Shown piece after piece: positions 56,829 through 61,753 of a stretch of DNA of 61,753 bases (position 1 is its first letter; each line of letters begins with the position of its first letter). The stretch lies in the NCBI GenBank assembly GCA_050951365.1, contig JBMNIX010000016.1:1-61753 (forward strand). Reading direction: 5' to 3'. Both the position numbers and the translations under genes were made by a program. Origin of the DNA: JAAYHG01 sp012735455 (lineage in GTDB: Bacteria; Bacillota; DTU030; DUMP01). Under the pieces are notes generated by a model, which had not been told where the DNA came from, did not search any database, and saw only the letters and a list, made by a program, of their open reading frames with translations.

Positions 56829-57908
56829 TCAGTCACCAAAACAAATCCCCAGAGCCCGAGCTGTTCTTACCAACTGACCTTCCGGGGGAACCCTGCGAGT
56901 ACCACGCACAACTAGTTCCAAAGGTACGGCCTCTACGTCCTGTCCCCGCAGGCAAACCATTAAGCTGTGCTGCCCCGCTAGAGCTAGCTCGGCAGCCATA
57001 ACACCGTAGCGCGTGGCTAGGACCCGGTCAAAAGCCGATGGCGATCCACCGCGTTGCAGATGACCCAAAACAATGGCACGACTCTCAATACCGGTGGTGG
57101 CCTCGATTAATTGCGCCAAGACAATGCCTATGCCCCCCAAGCGAGCCTTTATGTGGGCAGTTGGAAGATGCTGGCGATAAACCTGTCTACCCTCGGGATC
57201 CTTTACTCCTTCAGCAACCACGATGATGCTGAAGCGCTTTCCTTCTTTGCATCGTTCCTCGATTTTGGCCACCACACTGTCCAGACGCCAGGGTATCTCG
57301 GGAATGAGGATGATGTCCGCCCCCCCGGCAATACCGCTGACAAGGGCAATCCAACCGGCATCCCTGCCCATAAGCTCCAGAATCATCACCCGGTGGTGTG
57401 ACTCGGCAGTGGTGTGCAGCTTGTCCAACGCTTCCGTAGCCGTGGTTACAGCAGTATCAAAACCGAAAGTCTGATCTGTAGCCAAAAGATCGTTGTCAAT
57501 AGTCTTAGGCACCCCAATCACACGGGCACCTTTCTGAGCCAACTCATGGGCTATAGCCAGGCTCCCGTCCCCACCGATGGCGATAAGGCAGTCAATCCTG
57601 TTTTTCTCCAGGTTGGTCACCGCTTGGTCGGACATATCGCGGTACACAATGCCCTGATCTGTTTTCACAGGATAGTGAAAAGGATTGTCTCTATTGTTTG
57701 AACCAAGGATGGTACCCCCGCGGTGTAATAAACCCGAACAATAATTGCTGGTAAGGATAACATTCCGGTTGTCTATTAGCCCAGCGTAGCCATCCAGAAA
57801 TCCCACCACTTCCCAGCCGCGGCGCAGAGCACAGCGCGTAACAGCCCTAATCACAGCATTAAGGCCAGACGCATCCCCTCCGCCCGTCAACACCCCTAAG
57901 CGTCCCAC
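56829..57908 (-). CDS. pfkA: 6-phosphofructokinase, group III type
   Basis: Phosphorylates fructose 6-phosphate in glycolysis. 359 residues. N-terminal TGGGDASGLNAVIRA (nucleotide loop), GGDGS at about 112 and PKTIDNDL with catalytic Asp at about 137, MGRDAGWIA, and a C-terminal effector region. The donor-site pair is Gly in GGDGS and Lys in PKTIDND. ATP enzymes of the classic type have Gly/Gly and PPi enzymes Asp/Lys; Gly/Lys marks the group III ATP-using enzymes known from actinomycetes, so ATP is likely the donor. Start at 57908, after a GGAGG-like site. Confidence 0.93.
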   Translation of the reverse strand: MGRLGVLTGGGDASGLNAVIRAVTRCALRRGWEVVGFLDGYAGLIDNRNVILTSNYCSGLLHRGGTILGSNNRDNPFHYPVKTDQGIVYRDMSDQAVTNLEKNRIDCLIAIGGDGSLAIAHELAQKGARVIGVPKTIDNDLLATDQTFGFDTAVTTATEALDKLHTTAESHHRVMILELMGRDAGWIALVSGIAGGADIILIPEIPWRLDSVVAKIEERCKEGKRFSIIVVAEGVKDPEGRQVYRQHLPTAHIKARLGGIGIVLAQLIEATTGIESRAIVLGHLQRGGSPSAFDRVLATRYGVMAAELALAGQHSLMVCLRGQDVEAVPLELVVRGTRRVPPEGQLVRTARALGICFGD

Positions 57909-58131
57909 TATTTCTCCTCCTCACCAGCTTGTTTAGCCCTCAATGACTTTCTAGACAGGTTTCGACACTTCTCCTTTACCTTTACATCTTTCTTTCTATT
58001 TCTTCAATGCGTTCTCCTGTCTAGGATGGGAACAACCCAGACCTGCCAGAAGAACCGTCCCCATAGCAACCTCACATCGCAGGTCCATGGCAGGCCACAA
58101 AAGTGGTGATAACACTGGTTACAGGTATTAC
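57909..58131. other. Gap between pfk and AOR with a dispersed repeat copy
   Basis: Holds ACCTGCCAGAAGAACCGTCC (then CC) at 58041, one base different from the two copies at 49268 and 49318. No gene seen. Confidence 0.6.
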
Positions 58132-59865
58132 CTAGAAACCCCCCGCACTCCAAATTCCTTGGAGCTGCTCTACAGGTACATCAAACGCAAGGTCATAAGG
58201 CGGAAGTTTCTCGGTCATAAAGAACTCAGGCAATCTGTTGGCCTCCTTGCCAATGCCTGCTCGCCGGTTAAACTCCACTTCCGCATATATAGTCTTAACA
58301 CCCAGGTCTATGACTTCTTCCCGTGTCCAAGGCCTCCCTTGGGCATAACTTAGGAACCGGCTAAACAGTTCCATGTTCTCGGCAGTCGCACCTACAAAGA
58401 AACAGATACCTAGCACATCACAAACCGCTGTTAGGATCTGAAGATCGTGGGACATGGGTACCTGCCCCACAGGACTCGCAGGTTCCGTACCCTTGGCGGT
58501 TTCTGGACGGTAACCAACTCGGCCAGGAAGAACATTTCCAGCGGTATGATCTGCTCCCATTGGAGACGTAGCGTACGTAACCCCTGTACCCTTCAGGCCC
58601 CGCGGATCATAAGCAGGAATAGCCTGGCCTTTGGCGGCAGCCACACGCTTTACTCCTAGGACCTTTCCCGTAGTGGTAGCCCCTTGTGCTACCAAGCGTC
58701 CAGCTACTGTATCCTCCCACATTTCGTTCTCTAAGAAAGCTAGCACACCCTCATCATCGCCAAAAGACAATAACCCGGCCTCCATAGCTACTCCCAAAGC
58801 ATTGCCCGTCTCTATGGTATCAACCCCAAAATCATCGCAAAACCGATCTATGCGCGCAATGGTATCTAGATTGGAAATCATGAGATTGGATCCTGTCAGC
58901 GCAATGGTCTCGTACTCTAGGCCTGATGTAATGTAGCTGCCTTCTTCGTCAACAAATATGTTGGAGCAACAAATTGCACAACCCGGATGACAGGCATGCC
59001 CCAGCTTGCCCTTTCGTTGTAGAATTAACTCTCTTAGTCTTTGGCCAGAAATCTTCTCAGCCTCCGAGAAGGACCCTAGCGAAAAGTTCTTGGTGGGCAA
59101 ACAACCGAGAGTATTTACTGTGAGTACAAGATTCGCTGTGCCCATTTGACGTTGGACCTTCTTCGAAGCTACCAGCTCTTTTGTAAAAGACTTGGCTAAC
59201 TCACGAAAGCGATCTTCATCTGCTAAGGGAACCTTGTCTGCACCACTATCTTCAACAACAATTGCCTTAACGTGTTTGCTCCCCAATACCGCACCAGGAC
59301 CCCCTCGTGCAGCATGGCGAGAAGGCATGCCCTCCATATTCGTGACAGCAATTGACGCAGAAGCGTACTGCCTTTCCCCTGCAGGTCCGATAGAAATAAC
59401 AGAACTCCTCTTCCCGTGGCGGGCAAGCAGCACAGTGCCCACATCGTAGTTGCCAAGTCCTACTAGATCCCCTGCAGGCAAGAACTTGACTCCTTCCCGG
59501 CTCACATGTAAGTACACCCACTCTTTTGCAGCCGACCCTTCGACAACTATAGCTTTAATTCCCAATCTAGCAAGCTTTTGCGCTGCTGTTCCTCCTACAT
59601 TGGCCTCTTTAATAGTACCGGTTAGTGGACTCTTGGTCCCAACGGACAGCCTTCCCGTACAAGGAGCCGGAGTACCTCCAAGAAGCCCAGGAGCCATTAT
59701 AATTTTATTCCTGGGCCCTAACGGTTCGCAAGTTGGATCTAGTTCCTGCAGAAGAATATGGCCCGTAAGCCCCCTGCCACCCCAGTCAACCCATTCACCC
59801 GGTACCGGTTCTTTGCTCCACGTTGAGCGTCCAGTGTTTACCCTTAAGATATATGGTGCTCCCAT
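58132..59865 (-). CDS. aor: Tungsten-containing aldehyde:ferredoxin oxidoreductase
   Basis: Oxidises aldehydes to acids (or reduces acids) with ferredoxin; tungstopterin plus one [4Fe-4S]. About 577 residues. N-terminal WVDWGGRGLTGHIL and the tungstopterin loop GRLSVGTKSPLTGT; RHAARGGPGAVLGSKHVKAI (about 185); Cys cluster HACHPGCAICC (about 295-305) and the distal Cys in VLGICFF (about 505), the usual CxxCxxxC...C cluster ligands. I prefer ATG 59865: GGGGG lies 8 nt upstream, but only 2 nt from the ATG at 59871. Third in a same-strand group after an Ldh2-type and a 6PGDH-like dehydrogenase. Confidence 0.94.
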   Translation of the reverse strand: MGAPYILRVNTGRSTWSKEPVPGEWVDWGGRGLTGHILLQELDPTCEPLGPRNKIIMAPGLLGGTPAPCTGRLSVGTKSPLTGTIKEANVGGTAAQKLARLGIKAIVVEGSAAKEWVYLHVSREGVKFLPAGDLVGLGNYDVGTVLLARHGKRSSVISIGPAGERQYASASIAVTNMEGMPSRHAARGGPGAVLGSKHVKAIVVEDSGADKVPLADEDRFRELAKSFTKELVASKKVQRQMGTANLVLTVNTLGCLPTKNFSLGSFSEAEKISGQRLRELILQRKGKLGHACHPGCAICCSNIFVDEEGSYITSGLEYETIALTGSNLMISNLDTIARIDRFCDDFGVDTIETGNALGVAMEAGLLSFGDDEGVLAFLENEMWEDTVAGRLVAQGATTTGKVLGVKRVAAAKGQAIPAYDPRGLKGTGVTYATSPMGADHTAGNVLPGRVGYRPETAKGTEPASPVGQVPMSHDLQILTAVCDVLGICFFVGATAENMELFSRFLSYAQGRPWTREEVIDLGVKTIYAEVEFNRRAGIGKEANRLPEFFMTEKLPPYDLAFDVPVEQLQGIWSAGGF

Positions 59866-59984
59866 ACTCATAGCCCCCTTGGTGCTTTTTCCCAAAGCGC
59901 AATTTTCTAAACATCACCTGCTAACTTGAAGTGCTAAACTTAACACTAGTCTCAGCCTTGTTACATTCTTCCATATAGATGCAA

Positions 59985-60860
59985 TTATGTTGTGCCTTTG
60001 GGCATATGCTTAATAACCTCCTCCATGTGCTCAGGCATTTCACCATTAAACAAGTCACGTAATCCAAGGTCTGCTGACCACATTAGCTTCTTCATTGTTG
60101 CTACAGTCATTACATTGTCTATACCGATTTCATTCAGTAACTCTACCACTCCTTCCATCTCACCTGCGCGTCGTCTTGCATGAATCGCGTTGGAAGTTAT
60201 CAGCATATTCATCGTTGACTCTATTGGGTCCCTTTCCAGGAACTCAATGATTGAGCTTTTTATGGCCGTACCTATAGACAACTCTCGAGCAGCATGCAAA
60301 CACTCCAGAAGGATGCATTCGAACCCTTTGGTGAAGACACTGCGGATAACCTTCAATCCAGATGCCTGGCCTGGTTCATCCCCTATGAACGTCACGTTCA
60401 TTCCAGCTCCCGAGAGACCTAAGGCTACACACTCTCCATCTTTTCCTGACACCACTACAGGAACCTTGAACCCATGTTGACTTGGAGCTCCTAGAATAGC
60501 TCCGTCGATGAACCTTGCGGGTGCCACAAACTCGGCTATCTCTCGCTTGATCCTTGGCACAGCTGAATTGAAATCCAGGTATACATGGCTAGCATTCAGA
60601 TACGGCGCAACGCTCATTGCTGTCTCCAATGCAACCTTCGGCGCTGTCACTGCAATTATCCACTCAGCACCCTTTACTAAATCAGATGGCGTTCCCATCA
60701 ACTCAACGCCATACGAACTGCAAAAATGCTGAAGCTTTTCTCTGCCACCTTCGCTTTCTATTATCTTGTCGTAAGCCGCCACCTTGACCCCGCCAGCTTT
60801 CAATCCAATAGCAAGGCACCGTCCTACCTCTCCTAATCCCAGCAACCCTATTGAAAGCAT
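59985..60860 (-). CDS. 6-phosphogluconate/3-hydroxyacid dehydrogenase-like protein (DUF1932 type)
   Basis: About 291 residues. N-terminal Rossmann fold IGLLGLGEVGRCLAIGL (GxGxxG, residues 4-15), then the DFNSAVP segment (substrate-binding DxNS, about 99), and a C-terminal helical domain of the DUF1932 kind (GEMEGVVELLNEIG). Catalytic Lys in GLKVIRSVFTKG (about 172). NAD(P)-dependent oxidation of a 3-hydroxy acid is likely. Start at ATG 60860, 4 bp after the upstream stop; an in-frame start at 60908 overlaps that gene. Operon with the Ldh2-type gene. Confidence 0.88.
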   Translation of the reverse strand: MLSIGLLGLGEVGRCLAIGLKAGGVKVAAYDKIIESEGGREKLQHFCSSYGVELMGTPSDLVKGAEWIIAVTAPKVALETAMSVAPYLNASHVYLDFNSAVPRIKREIAEFVAPARFIDGAILGAPSQHGFKVPVVVSGKDGECVALGLSGAGMNVTFIGDEPGQASGLKVIRSVFTKGFECILLECLHAARELSIGTAIKSSIIEFLERDPIESTMNMLITSNAIHARRRAGEMEGVVELLNEIGIDNVMTVATMKKLMWSADLGLRDLFNGEMPEHMEEVIKHMPKGTT

Positions 60861-60864
60861 ACTA

Positions 60865-61753
60865 TCACCCTTCCCACATCGGCAGGTTAACCCCAAGCTC
60901 CTTGGCAACCCACAGCAAAGCCTCGACTTCGTTCTCCTGCAAACTGATACCGCGAATCTGACAGGCTGCTGCCTTCTCGGCTTCTATCTCGCCTGGGAGA
61001 TATACAGCCCTTGACCCAGGCGCCAATTGGGAACTCTTTATCTGTTCAACAAGCTCCTCAACCCTATCTATAAAGCTGTTTGGTGAACAAGAATTGAGCG
61101 ATATAGCCAAAAGGGTATGGCAAGTACCTGCATTGCCTTCCCCCTTCCCATAGGTGGGTAGCTGTTTGACATTCTTTCCGAATTTCCCCCCCGTAAGCAC
61201 TCCGGTGAGAATGTCAACAATCAGGGCAAGCCCATATCCTTTATGCCCGGCCATAGGGAGTATAGTACCTTCCATCGCATCAGCAGCATTGGTGGTGGGA
61301 AACCCATCCTTATCAAGGGCCCAGCCAGGAGGAATCTTTTCATTTTTATCCGCAGCTACTTTGATTTTTCCTCTGGCCGTCACACTCGTTGCTATGTCCA
61401 GGACGATGGGCCATCCCCTTCTCGTGGGGATTGCCACAGCTATTGGATTTGTCCCCAGTATTGCGTCTCTGCCTCCCCAGGCAGCCATAGTGGGTGCGGC
61501 GTTACTCAGTACGATTCCAATGCACCCCTCTTTAGAAATCCTGTCTGCAAAATATCCAGCTGCGCCAAAACTATTACTATTCTTCACACCACCCCATCCT
61601 ATTCCAAATTCAGCAGCTCGCCGGCACGCTAACTCAGCTGCTTTCGCTGCTGCAACTTGACCAAATCCCCCGCCTGCATCTAGAATTGCCCCGGTAGCAA
61701 CATCACGTTCAACCTTTAATTCGCCAATCGCCTTAATATATCCTCTTCTTACT
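60865..61753 (-). CDS. Malate/L-lactate dehydrogenase (Ldh2/YlbC) family, N-terminus beyond window
   Basis: The frame runs from the window edge to a stop at 60865: about 295 residues of a roughly 340-residue NAD(P)-dependent 2-hydroxyacid dehydrogenase (malate, sulfolactate, ureidoglycolate type). Motifs: GAILDAGGGFGQVAAAKA, NSNSFGAAGYFA, LSNAAPTMAAWGG, GTNPIAVAIP, LDIATS, and MAGHKGYGLALIVDIL. The usual NSNHFG has Ser in place of His, which may alter catalysis. The ATG/GTG at 61587 is internal, not the start. Leads the group with the 6PGDH-like and AOR genes. Confidence 0.88.
   Translation of the reverse strand, partial: VRRGYIKAIGELKVERDVATGAILDAGGGFGQVAAAKAAELACRRAAEFGIGWGGVKNSNSFGAAGYFADRISKEGCIGIVLSNAAPTMAAWGGRDAILGTNPIAVAIPTRRGWPIVLDIATSVTARGKIKVAADKNEKIPPGWALDKDGFPTTNAADAMEGTILPMAGHKGYGLALIVDILTGVLTGGKFGKNVKQLPTYGKGEGNAGTCHTLLAISLNSCSPNSFIDRVEELVEQIKSSQLAPGSRAVYLPGEIEAEKAAACQIRGISLQENEVEALLWVAKELGVNLPMWEG

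Overview
This 61.8-kb window looks like a chromosome segment of a strictly anaerobic, moderate-GC, Gram-positive-type bacterium of the Clostridia (Peptococcaceae/Moorella-like). That placement is inferred from gene content and signals: SLH-domain surface protein, selenocysteine-containing GrdB of the glycine/betaine reductase family, tungsten-type aldehyde:ferredoxin oxidoreductase, DUF438/hemerythrin/PAS protein, strong GGAGG ribosome sites, frequent GTG/TTG starts, and Firmicutes-style hairpin terminators. I saw no rRNA, tRNA, CRISPR array, transposase or phage gene.

Layout. (1) 1-10371 (-): the first 3457 codons of a giant SLH surface protein, two thirds of it two near-perfect tandem repeat arrays (14 x 279 bp and about 7.9 x 408 bp); its C-terminus lies outside the window. 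(2) 10.8-13.75 kb (-): M20 amidohydrolase plus frameshifted AbgT transporter. (3) 14.0-15.0 kb (+): FG-GAP-like protein. (4) 15.1-18.3 kb (-): AzgA purine permease and adenine deaminase, an adenine salvage pair. (5) 18.6-25.6 kb (+): PlsY-like/polysaccharide deacetylase fusion, GNAT, HD protein, then an ABC ATPase/FtsX permease/adaptor exporter. (6) 25.7-31.85 kb: lipoprotein, IlvD-family dehydratase, membrane protein, DegV, MATE-MarR operon with a visible operator. (7) 32.0-35.85 kb (+): second MacAB-like exporter. (8) 35.9-38.6 kb (-): DUF438 sensor and APC permease. (9) 38.9-47.9 kb: triplicated TPR-like protein, two phenylacetate-CoA-ligase-like enzymes, amidohydrolase, small protein, and a damaged branched-chain-amino-acid-type ABC transporter (livH frameshifted, livM fused to the end of livF). 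(10) 47.9-54.0 kb (-): lipoate ligase, then an operon MFS-GrdE-like-GrdB(Sec)-DsbA/FrnE-like(Sec). (11) 54.3-61.75 kb: FapA-like remnant, second MFS, phosphofructokinase, AOR, 6PGDH-like dehydrogenase and a partial Ldh2-type dehydrogenase.

The most interesting system is the 49.4-54.0 kb operon. A transporter is translationally coupled to a GrdE homologue that appears to lack the processing cysteine but carries an extra Cys cluster, followed by a GrdB whose in-frame UGA is backed by a GGU-loop hairpin, and by a thioredoxin-fold oxidoreductase whose CxxC motif reads U-P-W-C through an in-frame UGA. This suggests a selenium-dependent reductase for an imported substrate with its own dedicated seleno-redox partner. 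Selenoprotein A, GrdC/GrdD and the Sec machinery are not in the window.

Four genes (abgT, a CoA-ligase gene, livH, fapA-like) are broken by small indels, three at short homopolymer or dinucleotide runs. Either assembly error or gene decay could explain this; the sequence alone cannot decide.
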